Of a stretch of DNA of 64,000 bases, positions 41,033 to 50,486 are shown piece by piece. The DNA is from Mesorhizobium sp. INR15. GTDB taxonomy: Bacteria > Pseudomonadota > Alphaproteobacteria > Rhizobiales > Rhizobiaceae. Location of the stretch: contig NZ_CP045496.1 of assembly GCF_015500075.1 (NCBI RefSeq), forward strand, positions 1,550,001-1,614,000, read 5' to 3'. Under the pieces are notes generated by a model that ran no database searches, had not been told where the DNA came from, and worked only from the letters and a program-made list of their open reading frames with translations. Made by a program: the position numbers and the translations under genes. Positions within the stretch are counted from its first letter, which is position 1. The number at the start of each line of letters is the position of its first letter.

Positions 41033-42229
41033 CTAGCGCTTCAGCACATCGACGCCGGGCAGCGGCTTGCCTTCCATCCATTCCAGGAACGCGCCGCCGG
41101 CGGTCGAGACATAGGTGAAATCGTCGGCTACGCCGGCATGGTTGAGTGCTGCCACCGTATCGCCGCCGCCTGCAACCGAAACCAGCTTGCCGGCCCTGGT
41201 ACGTGCCGCCGCGTGCTTGGCGGCTGCCACTGTTGCGTGGTCGAAAGGCTCGATCTCGAAGGCGCCGAGCGGGCCGTTCCAGACCAATGTCGCGGCGCGG
41301 TCGATCCATTCGCCGATGGTCTTTACTGTTTTCTCGCCGACATCGAGGATCATGCCATCGGCCGGCACCGCGGAAATGGCCACGGTTTCGCAGGCGGCAC
41401 CCGCCTTGAATTCCTTGGCGACGACGCCGTCGACCGGCAGGATGATGGCGCAGCCGGCATTGGCGGCCTCGATCATGATCTGCTTGGCGGTCGCGGCAAG
41501 ATCATGTTCGCACAGCGATTTACCGACATCGGTGCCGCGCGCGGCCAGGAAAGTGTTGGCCATGCCACCGCCGATCACCAGCGCGTCGACTTTTTTCACC
41601 AGGTTCATCAAGAGGTCGATCTTGCTCGAGACCTTGGCGCCGCCGACGATGGCGACGACGGGACGGACGGGGTTGCCGAGGCCCTTTTCCAAAGCTTCGA
41701 GTTCGGCCTGCATGGTGCGGCCGGCATAGGCCGGCAGCAGGCGCGCCAGGCCCTCGGTCGAGGAATGGGCACGGTGGGCGGCGGAAAAGGCGTCGTTGAC
41801 GAAGATGTCGCCATTGGCGGCGAGCCTTTCGGTGAAGGCCGGGTCATTCTTTTCCTCGGCCTTGTAGAAACGGGTGTTTTCGAGCAGCAGCACGTCGCCC
41901 TTGTCCATCGCGGCAACGGCACTTGCTACCGTATCGCCAGCGCAATCGCTGGCGAAGCCGACCGGGCGGCCGAGCACTTCAGCTGTCGCTTTGGCGATCG
42001 GTTCAAGCGAGAATTCTGGAGTGGGTCCGTCCTTCGGGCGGCCGAAATGGGCGAGCAGGATGACTTTTGCGCCCTTGCCCGACAGCTCCGCGATGGTGGG
42101 CGCGATGCGCTCGATACGGGTGGCGTCAGTAACCTTGCCGCCGGAGACAGGAACGTTGAGGTCGACGCGCACCAGCACGCGCTTGCCGCTGATGTTGCCG
42201 ATGTCGTCCAGTGTCTTGAAGCCGGCCAT
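41033..42229 (-). CDS. pgk: Phosphoglycerate kinase
   Basis: This 398-residue Pgk catalyses the reversible transfer of phosphate between 1,3-bisphosphoglycerate and ADP. It begins GFKTLDDIGNISGKRVLVRV, DLNVPVSGG, and has the conserved LAHFGRPK, the hinge sequence NDPAFTERLAANGDIFVNDA and the C-terminal nucleotide region GGGDTVAALNHAGVADDFTY with STAGGAFLEWMEGK. All domain elements are present. It lies 105 bp after the antiporter stop and 160 bp before the aldolase gene. Confidence 0.97.
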   Translation of the reverse strand: MAGFKTLDDIGNISGKRVLVRVDLNVPVSGGKVTDATRIERIAPTIAELSGKGAKVILLAHFGRPKDGPTPEFSLEPIAKATAEVLGRPVGFASDCAGDTVASAVAAMDKGDVLLLENTRFYKAEEKNDPAFTERLAANGDIFVNDAFSAAHRAHSSTEGLARLLPAYAGRTMQAELEALEKGLGNPVRPVVAIVGGAKVSSKIDLLMNLVKKVDALVIGGGMANTFLAARGTDVGKSLCEHDLAATAKQIMIEAANAGCAIILPVDGVVAKEFKAGAACETVAISAVPADGMILDVGEKTVKTIGEWIDRAATLVWNGPLGAFEIEPFDHATVAAAKHAAARTRAGKLVSVAGGGDTVAALNHAGVADDFTYVSTAGGAFLEWMEGKPLPGVDVLKR

Positions 42230-42333
42230 GCTGGGTCCTTTCGTCCAGAAATCGCGGGGACCTTACCCCGCGCCAACGATGATGCAAGTGCCGCGGCAAA
42301 GCGCGCGCGGAAAAATGATCCGGTGCGGGGCCT

Positions 42334-44223
42334 TTAGCTTTCGCTGGCAGCTTTTTGTGGCGGCGTGTCCGCTGCAGGCGTCTCTTCCACCGGCTTCTCG
42401 GCGATCTGCGTCTCCGTCGGCTGGCGCCAGTTGCGGACAAAGGCAGCGAGACGGTCGCCGATCTCGCCGGCGCTGAGGAACACAGGCACCCGCGCCACCG
42501 GCGCGGTCGGCTCGAAGGAGAGGCCAAGACCCGTGATCTTGCCCTTGTCGTCGACGTCACGCACGATCAGTTCGATCGGGCCAAGCAGCACACGGTCGGC
42601 ATATTCTGCGTGGCCGCCGAGCCTTGCCGTCACCAGGGCGCCAACGGTCAGCTTGCGCTCAGCCTCGGTCAGCCCGGGAGCGTAGGCGGCCTCCAGTTCG
42701 GCGGCCGAGCGGGCCGGATCGACGGCGAAGGCGCCGAAGAAATCCGCATCCTCGGGATCGACCACGGCGCGGCTGGCGAACAGCTTGTCGAGCAGGCGCG
42801 GGTAGCGGTCCGGCACGAAGATGTAGACCTGGTCGCCGGCGGCAAGCCGGCCCATGTCCTGGAAGCGCATCGAGCGTCCGTCGCGCAGCACCAGCGACGG
42901 CCGGGCCCAGCGCGGAATGCGCTCGCCGCGCGCCACCGGGCTGCCGGGTGCGACACGATAGGCGAGAAGCTCATGATGGGCGGAGCCCGGCAACTCGAGT
43001 TCAACCTTGTCCAGCGGACCAAGCCGGGCCGGCACGATGAGGCCGAGGCGCCGTGCCAGCGGTCCCACTGTCCACCCCTGGACGACCAGCGACACCAGCA
43101 CGATGATGAAGGCGGTGTTGAAGATCAGGCGGCCGTTTTCCAGCCCGCCAAGCAGCGGCGTGATGGCCAGCAGGATCGAGACCGCGCCGCGCAGGCCGAC
43201 CCAGGAGACGAAGGCGACTTCCGGGCGCGGCAAGCGGAACGGGATCAGGCAAAGCCAGACGGCGATCGGCCGGGCAATGAACATCAGGAACAGGCCAAGC
43301 AGCACCGCCGGGATGAGGATTGCCGGAAACTGAGACGGCGTCGCGAACAGGCCAAGGATCAGGAACATGATGATCTGCGCCAGCCATGACATGCCGTCCT
43401 GGAAGCGCTTGAGTATGGTGACGGCGCGGATGTCGGAATTGCCGGCAATCAGCCCGGCGATATAGACCGCCAGGAACCCCGAGCCGCCGATGGCACCGGC
43501 GGCGGCGAAAACCATCAGCGACAGCGTCAGCACGAAGATCGGCAGCAGGCCATGGTCGAGATTGAGGCGGTCGACGAGGCGCACGATGCCGAGCCCACCC
43601 AGCACGCCGACCACGGCGCCAAGCCCCATGTTGAGAACGAAGCCGAGGATCAGGTTGGTGACCAGGACCTTGGCTTCGGGATCCGCGTGGGCGGCGATGA
43701 TCTCGACAAGCGTGATGGTGAGGAAGATGGCGATCGGGTCGTTGGTGCCGGATTCGACTTCGAGCGTGGCACGCACGCGTTCGCGCAGGTTGATCTCGCC
43801 GGCGCGCAGCAGGAAGAACACCGCCGCGGCGTCGGTCGAGGCGACGGCGGCGCCGAGCAGGAAGGATTCCAGCCAGGTGAGATCAAGCATGTAATAGGCG
43901 GCGGCGCCGAAGATGCCGGTGGTCAGCAAGACGCCAACAGTGGCCAGCGACAGCGCGGGGCCTGCAGCCTGCCGCAAGGCGTTGAGCGGCGTGCCGAAGC
44001 CGGAATCAAACAGGATGATGGCCAGCGCCAGTGAGCCGGCAAAATAAGCCACGCGTGCATTGTCGAACTGGATGCCGAGGCCGTCGGTTCCGGTGGCAAG
44101 CCCAATGCAGAGAAACAGCAGCAGCAAGGGGGCGCCGAAGCGGAAGGCGATCAGGCTCGAAAACGCGGCGGCGACGACAAGCGCGGTGCCAACCAGCGTC
44201 ACGAGATAGATCGCATGCTCCAT
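42334..44223 (-). CDS. K+/H+ antiporter, CPA1 family (NhaP2-like)
   Basis: This 629-residue cation-proton antiporter has about 12 hydrophobic segments in residues 1-390 (for example GAPLLLLFLCIGLATGTDGL, LLGAAVASTDAAAVFFLLRA with the ASTDAA ion site and FVSWVGLRGAVSILLAITPL). A cytoplasmic TrkA-C-like and CorC-like regulatory region follows at about 400-590, and a Pro/Glu-rich tail at the end. These parts resemble the cell-volume K+/H+ antiporter. It is embedded between gap and pgk. Start GTG/ATG at 44223. Confidence 0.92.
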   Translation of the reverse strand: MEHAIYLVTLVGTALVVAAAFSSLIAFRFGAPLLLLFLCIGLATGTDGLGIQFDNARVAYFAGSLALAIILFDSGFGTPLNALRQAAGPALSLATVGVLLTTGIFGAAAYYMLDLTWLESFLLGAAVASTDAAAVFFLLRAGEINLRERVRATLEVESGTNDPIAIFLTITLVEIIAAHADPEAKVLVTNLILGFVLNMGLGAVVGVLGGLGIVRLVDRLNLDHGLLPIFVLTLSLMVFAAAGAIGGSGFLAVYIAGLIAGNSDIRAVTILKRFQDGMSWLAQIIMFLILGLFATPSQFPAILIPAVLLGLFLMFIARPIAVWLCLIPFRLPRPEVAFVSWVGLRGAVSILLAITPLLGGLENGRLIFNTAFIIVLVSLVVQGWTVGPLARRLGLIVPARLGPLDKVELELPGSAHHELLAYRVAPGSPVARGERIPRWARPSLVLRDGRSMRFQDMGRLAAGDQVYIFVPDRYPRLLDKLFASRAVVDPEDADFFGAFAVDPARSAAELEAAYAPGLTEAERKLTVGALVTARLGGHAEYADRVLLGPIELIVRDVDDKGKITGLGLSFEPTAPVARVPVFLSAGEIGDRLAAFVRNWRQPTETQIAEKPVEETPAADTPPQKAASES

Positions 44224-44387
44224 CCGGAAATCACCCCCTCAAATTCGTCTGTCTCCTGGTTTACGTCAGAGTGGGGCGAAGACGTGACCAGTGCAAGGCG
44301 GCAGCATGGCTTTTTGGCCTATGCCGCTGATTTTCTGGCGATTTGGCGCTCAGGACGCTGCCGGAGAGGATGCGCATCGCCCTAACG

Positions 44388-44417
44388 AAAAACGCCCGGG
44401 CGAAGCCGGGCGTTTCA
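44388..44417 (-). terminator. Intrinsic terminator after gap
   Basis: The 10-bp stem AAACGCCCGG/CCGGGCGTTT with a 6-nt loop is followed on the minus strand by TTTTT. It lies about 25 bp after the gap stop, so gap and the antiporter are separate transcripts. Confidence 0.92.
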
Positions 44418-44441
44418 AGTGTCGAAGAGACGATTTTTCGA

Positions 44442-45452
44442 TCAGGCGATGGTCTTGCCGAACGCAACGGCGGTGTCGCCCATGCGATTGGAGAAACCCC
44501 ATTCGTTGTCGTACCAGGACAACACCGAAACGAAGTTGCCATCCATCACCTTGGTCTGGTCGAGCGCCAGGATCGAGGAGCGCGGATCGTGATTGAAGTC
44601 GATCGACACGTTCGGATGATGGGTGACGCCGAGGATGCCCTTCAGCTTGCCGTTCGAGGCGGCGATCACCGCCTCGTTGATTTCCTGCACCGTGGTCGCA
44701 CGCTTGGCGATGAACTTGAAGTCGACGACCGAGACGTTCGGGGTCGGCACGCGGATCGAGATGCCGTCGAGCTTGCCCTTGAGGTCCGGCAGAACGAGAC
44801 CGATGGCCTTGGCCGCACCGGTCGAGGTCGGGATCTGCGACAAGGCAGCAGCGCGGCCGCGGTAGAGATCCTTGTGCATGGTGTCCAGCGTCGGCTGGTC
44901 GCCGGTGTAGGAATGGATCGTCGTCATCATGCCTTTTTCGATGCCGACCGTCTCATGCAGCACGGCCGCCAGCGGCGCGAGGCAGTTGGTGGTGCAGGAG
45001 GCGTTCGAGATGACGATGTGGTCCTTCGTCAGCTTGTCGTGGTTGATGCCGTAGACGACCGTGAGGTCGGCGCCTTCGGCCGGAGCCGAGACCAGCACGC
45101 GCTTGGCGCCGGCGGTCAGGTGCGCGGCGGCCTTGTCGCGGGCGGTGAAGATACCGGTGCATTCCAGCGCGATGTCGATGCCGAGTTCCTTCCACGGCAG
45201 CTGCGTCGGATCCTTGATGGCGGTGACCTTGAACTTCTCCTTGCCGACCGTGATCTGGTCGCCATCGACCGAGACTTCATGCGGGAAGCGGCCATGGACG
45301 CTGTCATAGCGCAGAAGGTGGGCGTTGGTCTCGACCGGGCCGAGATCGTTGACGGCGACGACGTCGATGTCCTTGCGGCCGGACTCGTGAATGGCGCGCA
45401 GGATGTTGCGGCCGATGCGGCCGAATCCGTTGATGGCAACTCTGACGGTCAT
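44442..45452 (-). CDS. gap: Glyceraldehyde-3-phosphate dehydrogenase, type I
   Basis: This 336-residue GAPDH has the NAD-binding VRVAINGFGRIGRNILRA, the Asp of VNDLGP (position 36, typical of NAD preference), the catalytic Cys153 in ISNASCTTNCLAPLA and the conserved SWYDNEWGFSNRM. It converts glyceraldehyde-3-phosphate to 1,3-bisphosphoglycerate. It is encoded between transketolase and the antiporter on the minus strand. A strong terminator follows. Confidence 0.98.
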   Translation of the reverse strand: MTVRVAINGFGRIGRNILRAIHESGRKDIDVVAVNDLGPVETNAHLLRYDSVHGRFPHEVSVDGDQITVGKEKFKVTAIKDPTQLPWKELGIDIALECTGIFTARDKAAAHLTAGAKRVLVSAPAEGADLTVVYGINHDKLTKDHIVISNASCTTNCLAPLAAVLHETVGIEKGMMTTIHSYTGDQPTLDTMHKDLYRGRAAALSQIPTSTGAAKAIGLVLPDLKGKLDGISIRVPTPNVSVVDFKFIAKRATTVQEINEAVIAASNGKLKGILGVTHHPNVSIDFNHDPRSSILALDQTKVMDGNFVSVLSWYDNEWGFSNRMGDTAVAFGKTIA

Positions 45453-45609
45453 TTTTCTCTCCCTGGGAGCTGGAAGGCAGACGATGGGTCCGCAGCTTCA
45501 TAGCGGCGGACGCGGAAAGAATCCAGCCGCAGTGGCGTGGATTTAAATCGATTAGTTTGGGCCAGCCCGGCGAAACCGCTAGCGCGATTTCGCCGCACTG
45601 ATGTCATGC

Positions 45610-47601
45610 TCACTTGCCGTGCAGGCGAGCTTCCGCGGCCTTGGCCGCTGCATCGGCGGTGATGCCGAAATGCGGGTAGAGCTGCTCGATCGTGCCCGAT
45701 GCGCCAAAGCCGGTCATGCCGATGAAGATGCCGTCCGAGCCGATCAGATGATCCCAGCCCTGGCGGATGCCGGCTTCGATGGCCATCTTGATCGGGGCCG
45801 AGCCGATCGTCTTCTTGCGGTAGTCGTCACTCTGCTTGTCGAACAGTTCAAAGCAAGGCACCGAAACGACACGGGTCGGGTGGCCATGCTTTTCCAGGAG
45901 GTCGCGTGCGCCGAGTGCGATCTCGACCTCGGAGCCGGTGGCGAAGATCGTCACCGCGGCTTCGCCGCTGGCGGCGGCAAGTTCGTAGGCGCCCAGGCCG
46001 CTCAGGTTCTTTTCGGTGAACTCGGTGCGCACCGTCGGCAGGTTCTGCCGGGTCAGCGCGAGCGTCGAAGGCGTCTTTTCCGACTCAAGGGCCAACTGCC
46101 AGCACTCAGCGGTTTCGACCGCGTCGGCGGGACGGAAGACATAGTGGTTCGGAATGGCGCGCAGGGCCGCCATGTGCTCGACCGGCTGGTGGGTCGGACC
46201 ATCTTCGCCCAGGCCAATGGAATCATGGGTCATGACGAAGATCGAGCGGATGCCCATCAGCGAGGAAAGCCGCATTGCCGGACGGGCATAGTCGGAGAAG
46301 CACATGAATGTGCCGCCATAGGCGATGAGGCCGCCATGCAGGGTCAGGCCGTTGATCGCGGCGGCCATGCCGTGCTCGCGGATGCCGTAGTGGACATAAC
46401 GCTGGCCGTAGTCGTCAGGCGTGATGTTCTTGGTCTGGCTGGTCTTGGTGTTGTTGGAGCCGGTCAGGTCGGCAGAGCCGCCAATGGTTTCGGGAACCGC
46501 GCCGTTGATGACTTCCAACGCCATTTCCGAGGATTTGCGGGTGGCGACCTTCGGCTTGTCGACGGTCAGCTTCTTCTTGTAGTCGGCGATGACGGCGTCG
46601 AAGTTCGACGGCAGCTTGCCGGAGATGCGGCGCTCGAACTCGCCCCGCAGCGTGGCGTCGGCCTTGGCAAGGCGGCCTTCCCAGTCGGTGCGCGCCTTGA
46701 CGCCGGTCTTGCCGGCGGTGCGCCATGCGTCGAGGATGTCGGCGGGAATCTCGAAGGGCGGTGAATCCCAGTTGAAGAATTTCCTGGCGCCAGCGATTTC
46801 CTCGGCGCCGAGCGGCGAGCCGTGCGCCTTGTTGGTGCCGGCCTTGGTCGGCGCGCCGAAACCGATGGTCGTCTTGCAGGCGATCATCGTCGGCTTGTCG
46901 GAGTGACGGGCTGCCTCGATGGCATAGGCGATGGCTTCCGGATCCGTTCCGTCGATATGGCTGGCATTCCAGCCGGAGGCCTGGAAACGGGCGACCTGGT
47001 CGGTATTGTCGGAGAGCGATACCGGGCCGTCGATCGAGATGTTGTTGTTGTCCCAGAAGACGATCAGCTTGTTCAGCTTGAGGTGGCCGGCAAGTGCGAT
47101 GGCTTCCTGGCTGATGCCTTCCATCAGGCAGCCGTCACCGGCCAGCACATAGGTATAGTGGTTGACGAGGTCGTTGCCGAAAGCCGCGTTCATGATGCGC
47201 TCGCCGAGCGCGAAGCCTACGGAGTTGGCAAGGCCCTGGCCGAGCGGACCAGTCGTGGTCTCGATGCCGGCGGCGTGGCCGTATTCCGGATGACCGGCGG
47301 TCCTGGATCCCAGCTGGCGGAAGCTCTTGATCTGGTCGATGTCGATGTCTTCGTTGCCGGTCAGATAAAGCAGCGAGTAAAGCAGCATCGAACCGTGGCC
47401 GGCCGACAGGATGAAGCGGTCGCGGTCAGCCCAATGCGGGGCCTTCGCATCGTATTTCAGGAAACGGGTGAACAGCACAGTGGCGATGTCGGCACAGCCC
47501 ATGGGCAGGCCGGGATGGCCGGAATTCGCCTTCTCGACAGCGTCCATGGAGAGAAAACGGATCGCATTGGCCATCCGGTCATGTTGTTCACGCGACGTCA
47601 T
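45610..47601 (-). CDS. tkt: Transketolase
   Basis: This 663-residue thiamine-diphosphate enzyme of the pentose phosphate pathway has MANAIRFLSMDAVEKANSGH, the cofactor motif GDGCLMEGISQEAIALAGHL, KLNKLIVFWDNNNISIDGPV and the C-terminal DSIGLGEDGPTHQPVEH, where the Glu-assisted active site lies. It moves two-carbon units between sugar phosphates. ATG 47601 is preceded by GGAGG. A longer frame reaches 47688 but has no ribosome binding site. It is the upstream gene of the tkt-gap part. Confidence 0.97.
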   Translation of the reverse strand: MTSREQHDRMANAIRFLSMDAVEKANSGHPGLPMGCADIATVLFTRFLKYDAKAPHWADRDRFILSAGHGSMLLYSLLYLTGNEDIDIDQIKSFRQLGSRTAGHPEYGHAAGIETTTGPLGQGLANSVGFALGERIMNAAFGNDLVNHYTYVLAGDGCLMEGISQEAIALAGHLKLNKLIVFWDNNNISIDGPVSLSDNTDQVARFQASGWNASHIDGTDPEAIAYAIEAARHSDKPTMIACKTTIGFGAPTKAGTNKAHGSPLGAEEIAGARKFFNWDSPPFEIPADILDAWRTAGKTGVKARTDWEGRLAKADATLRGEFERRISGKLPSNFDAVIADYKKKLTVDKPKVATRKSSEMALEVINGAVPETIGGSADLTGSNNTKTSQTKNITPDDYGQRYVHYGIREHGMAAAINGLTLHGGLIAYGGTFMCFSDYARPAMRLSSLMGIRSIFVMTHDSIGLGEDGPTHQPVEHMAALRAIPNHYVFRPADAVETAECWQLALESEKTPSTLALTRQNLPTVRTEFTEKNLSGLGAYELAAASGEAAVTIFATGSEVEIALGARDLLEKHGHPTRVVSVPCFELFDKQSDDYRKKTIGSAPIKMAIEAGIRQGWDHLIGSDGIFIGMTGFGASGTIEQLYPHFGITADAAAKAAEARLHGK

Positions 47602-47873
47602 GGTTCCTCCAGGGTGGGGGTTTTGGGCTTGGGAGAGCCCTTGAAAAATGTGCGCGACACATAGCAGGCGCGGCTTTTTAGTCAACAAATCGGTGCGTTT
47701 TTGCCGGGCTTGTGATGGCGAGGGCAGGTCCAGACCGGCTCTACATTAGCGTTAGCGGGGGACAGTCGCGAGAGCTTTGTTGACGTTGCCTTCACCCGGT
47801 GCCTAATGTTTCCAGGATAACGCGTTCTGAACGCGAGCGATTCGGTGGATGGGCAGGGCACAGGACGACGGCC

Positions 47874-48146
47874 ATGACCGGGGAAACCACTCTCAAGGAA
47901 GTCATCGCAAGGCTGGGCAAGGCCATCGAGGGGCTGGAAAATGCCGTCGCGGCCAAGCTCGAGCACGAACGCGATTATTCCGAGGCCGAGGCGGAAGTGC
48001 AGCGGATGAACGCCGACCGCTCGCGGCTGGCGCAGGAACTCGACAATTCCGAGGCGCGTTCCGAACGGCTGGAGGACGCCAACAAGGAAGTGTCGCGACG
48101 GCTGGTGACCGCCATGGAAACCATCCGCGCTGTGTTGGATAGATAG
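47874..48146 (+). CDS. DUF4164 coiled-coil protein
   Basis: This 90-residue alpha-helical protein of the DUF4164 type begins MTGETTLKEVIARLGKAIEG and continues with long charged heptads (LENAVAAKLEHERDYSEAEA, EVQRMNADRSRLAQELDNSE). It is likely a coiled coil. It lies 11 bp upstream of zapA, an arrangement seen in many Rhizobiales, which suggests a role in cell division, by context. The start is ATG 47874; upstream frame to 47799 is less likely. It is divergent from tkt. Confidence 0.88.
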   Translation: MTGETTLKEVIARLGKAIEGLENAVAAKLEHERDYSEAEAEVQRMNADRSRLAQELDNSEARSERLEDANKEVSRRLVTAMETIRAVLDR

Positions 48147-48157
48147 GGGCTGGCCGA

Positions 48158-48520
48158 ATGGCACAAGTCACGGTTTCCATCGATGGCAAACAATATCGGA
48201 TGGCTTGCGATGAGGGCCAGGAAGACCATCTGATCGATCTTGCCGAGCGCTTCGACCGTTATGTCTCGCATCTGAAGGATTCCTTCGGCGAGATCGGCGA
48301 CCAGCGGCTGACTGTCATGGCCGGCATCATGGTCATGGATGAGCTTTCGGAGCTGCAGAAGCGCGTGACAGGGATGGAGAGCGAAGTGCTGACCCTGCGC
48401 AAGACGCGCGACGATGCCCTGTCAAAGGCCGACAAGAGTGACAGCGTGCTGACCAGTGCCCTTGGTGCCCTGGCGCAGCGGATGGAAGATCTGGAAACTT
48501 CGCTGGCGGTGAAAGCCTAG
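48158..48520 (+). CDS. zapA: Cell division protein ZapA
   Basis: This 120-residue ZapA homologue starts MAQVTVSIDGKQYRMACDEG, followed by QEDHLIDLAERFDRYVSHLK and TVMAGIMVMDELSELQKRV, then a coiled-coil tail. ZapA bundles FtsZ filaments at midcell. It has the conserved N-terminal beta hairpin and helices. It follows the DUF4164 gene by 11 bp. Beyond its stop is a 175-bp structured non-coding region before the peroxiredoxin gene. Confidence 0.93.
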   Translation: MAQVTVSIDGKQYRMACDEGQEDHLIDLAERFDRYVSHLKDSFGEIGDQRLTVMAGIMVMDELSELQKRVTGMESEVLTLRKTRDDALSKADKSDSVLTSALGALAQRMEDLETSLAVKA

Positions 48521-48524
48521 CCGT

Positions 48525-48690
48525 CATCGGTCGCGGCCCAGCCAGGAAATTTCTGCTGCGTTCTCCTGGAAAAGACGAAAACTTTTCGCGTCCCTGCTTG
48601 CAGTCGGCGGCAGGAGTCTTTTGACGGTTGCCGTTAGGGTGATAGAAAGGTGGCAGGCCGCCAGTGAGCGGCGTTGACAGGGTAGGGATA
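48525..48690 (+). ncRNA. ssrS: Possible 6S RNA (ssrS)
   Basis: The 170 bp after zapA is non-coding but highly structured. GCGGCC (48533-48538) can pair with GGCCGC (48656-48661), and AAAAGAC (48570-48576) with GTCTTTT (48616-48622), giving a long interrupted hairpin that resembles 6S RNA. In proteobacteria the 6S RNA gene often follows zapA. The usual next gene (5-formyltetrahydrofolate cyclo-ligase) is not here, and no covariance search was possible. Ends are approximate. Confidence 0.35.
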
Positions 48691-48695
48691 ACGCC

Positions 48696-49355
48696 ATGAG
48701 CCTTCGTATCAACGATATCGCGCCGGACTTCACCGCCGAAACCACGCAAGGAGCAATCGGCTTTCATGAATGGATCGGCGATGGCTGGGCCGTGCTGTTC
48801 AGCCATCCGAAGAATTTCACGCCAGTCTGCACGACGGAGCTGGGCACGATGGCCGGGCTCGAGGGCGAGTTCAAGAAGCGCAACGTCAAGATCATCGGCA
48901 TTTCGGTCGACCCAGTCTCGAGCCATGACAAATGGCAAGCCGACATCAAGACGGCGACCGGTCATACGGTCCACTATCCGCTGATCGGCGACAAGGACCT
49001 CAAGGTCGCCAAGCTCTACGACATGCTGCCTGCCGGCGCCGGCGAGACCTCTGAAGGCCGCACGCCCGCCGACAATGCCACGGTGCGCTCGGTCTACGTC
49101 ATCGGCCCCGACAAGAAGATCAAGCTGGTGCTCACCTACCCGATGACCACCGGCCGCAACTTCGATGAAATCCTGCGCGCGGTGGATTCCATGCAGCTGA
49201 CCGCCAAGCATCAGGTGGCGACGCCGGCGAACTGGAAGCAAGGCGAGGACGTTATCATCACCGCCGCCGTTTCGAACGAGGATGCCATCAAGCGCTTCGG
49301 TGCGTTCGAGACGATCCTTCCCTATCTCCGGAAGACCAAACAGCCGTCCGCCTGA
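48696..49355 (+). CDS. Peroxiredoxin (1-Cys, Prx6 type)
   Basis: This 219-residue peroxiredoxin carries its peroxidatic Cys45 in FSHPKNFTPVCTTELG and the Prx6-type FKKRNVKIIGISVDPVSSHD. No resolving Cys is present, so it is of the 1-Cys type and needs an external thiol. The C-terminal part contains NWKQGEDVIITAAVSNEDAI, characteristic of Prx6. It reduces peroxides in the cytoplasm. ATG 48696. Followed by a terminator at 49361-49384. Confidence 0.95.
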   Translation: MSLRINDIAPDFTAETTQGAIGFHEWIGDGWAVLFSHPKNFTPVCTTELGTMAGLEGEFKKRNVKIIGISVDPVSSHDKWQADIKTATGHTVHYPLIGDKDLKVAKLYDMLPAGAGETSEGRTPADNATVRSVYVIGPDKKIKLVLTYPMTTGRNFDEILRAVDSMQLTAKHQVATPANWKQGEDVIITAAVSNEDAIKRFGAFETILPYLRKTKQPSA

Positions 49356-49360
49356 GCCAG

Positions 49361-49384
49361 AGGCCATCCAGATCAGGATGGCCT
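49361..49384 (+). terminator. Hairpin after peroxiredoxin gene
   Basis: The 9-bp stem AGGCCATCC/GGATGGCCT with loop AGATCA lies 6 bp after the peroxiredoxin stop. The following bases (TCAGTCGTCTGTTT) are only partly T-rich. Likely a weak intrinsic terminator. Confidence 0.75.
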
Positions 49385-49528
49385 TCAGTCGTCTGTTTGG
49401 GCAGAGGCCTTCTGCGAAAGCGGGGGTCCGTTTTCTGGGGGCCTGCTCTGGCTGATTTTTCGGTTCCTCTACCTTTGTTGGCAAGGCGTGCTTGACGGCT
49501 GCGCCTTTGCGGACAAGCATGCTCTTCT

Positions 49529-50455
49529 TTGGTCGTGACAGAGAAAACCATTCCTGTCCGGGCGGAGTTGGGGAAACCGGAATTGGACACAGAATCGGCC
49601 AGGCCTGAAGTAACCGGCTTCTACGACAAGCCGACCGGGGCCATCCAGTATGTCGTCGCGGACAGAGCGACGATGCGCTGCGCCATCATCGATCCAATCC
49701 TCGACTTCGACGAGAAATCAGGGGCGACAGCGACAAAGAGCGCCGACGCCGTGCTCGATTTCGTCGGCAAGCAGGGTCTTGAGGTCGAGTGGATACTCGA
49801 CACCCATCCGCATGCCGACCATTTCTCGGCGGCGCAGTATCTGAGACAGAAAACCGGTGCGCCCACCGCCATTGGTGCGAAGGTCACCGACGTTCAGAGG
49901 TTGTGGAAGGTCATCTACAACTGGCCGGAGTTTCCCGCCGACGGCTCGCAGTGGGACCGGCTGTTTGCCGAACATGAGGTGTTTTCGGTCGGCGGCATTC
50001 CGGTCAAGGTGCTGTTCTCGCCCGGGCATACGCTGGCGTCGATCACTTATGTGATCGGTGACGCCGCCTTCATCCACGACACTCTGTTCATGCCGGACAG
50101 CGGCACCGCGCGTACAGATTTTCCTGGTGGGAGTGCGGCGCGGCTGTGGCGCTCAATTGAAGAGATCCTGGCCCTGCCGGACGAGACGCGTCTTTTCGTC
50201 GGCCATGATTATCAGGCGGGCGGACGCGAGCCGATGTGGGAGAGCAGCGTGGCGGAACAGCGGGCCAGAAACATCCATGTCTCGGCCTGCAGGACGGAGG
50301 CCGATTTTGTCCAGTTGCGCGAGGCCCGCGACAGGACGCTGCCGATGCCAAGGCTGATCCTGCATGCCTTGCAGGTCAACATGAATGGCGGCCGTCTGCC
50401 CGAGCCGGAAGCCAATGGCCGGCGCTACCTGAAGTTCCCGTTGGACGGACTTTGA
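49529..50455 (+). CDS. MBL-fold metallo-hydrolase (persulfide dioxygenase/Blh-like)
   Basis: This metallo-beta-lactamase-fold protein has a start region that is uncertain (49529 TTG, 49535 GTG or 49583 TTG). The metal motif is DTHPHADHFSAAQYL (H93, H95, D97, H98 from the first start), with LFSPGHTLASITY, the DTLFMPDSGTARTDFPGG segment and VGHDY. It resembles ETHE1-type persulfide dioxygenases and the Blh hydrolases of rhizobia, which oxidise glutathione persulfide to sulfite. No rhodanese domain is fused. A 175-bp non-coding leader precedes it. Confidence 0.88.
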   Translation: MVVTEKTIPVRAELGKPELDTESARPEVTGFYDKPTGAIQYVVADRATMRCAIIDPILDFDEKSGATATKSADAVLDFVGKQGLEVEWILDTHPHADHFSAAQYLRQKTGAPTAIGAKVTDVQRLWKVIYNWPEFPADGSQWDRLFAEHEVFSVGGIPVKVLFSPGHTLASITYVIGDAAFIHDTLFMPDSGTARTDFPGGSAARLWRSIEEILALPDETRLFVGHDYQAGGREPMWESSVAEQRARNIHVSACRTEADFVQLREARDRTLPMPRLILHALQVNMNGGRLPEPEANGRRYLKFPLDGL

Positions 50456-50486
50456 CCGCAGTCGGCCCCATGGCGCTGAATGAAAA

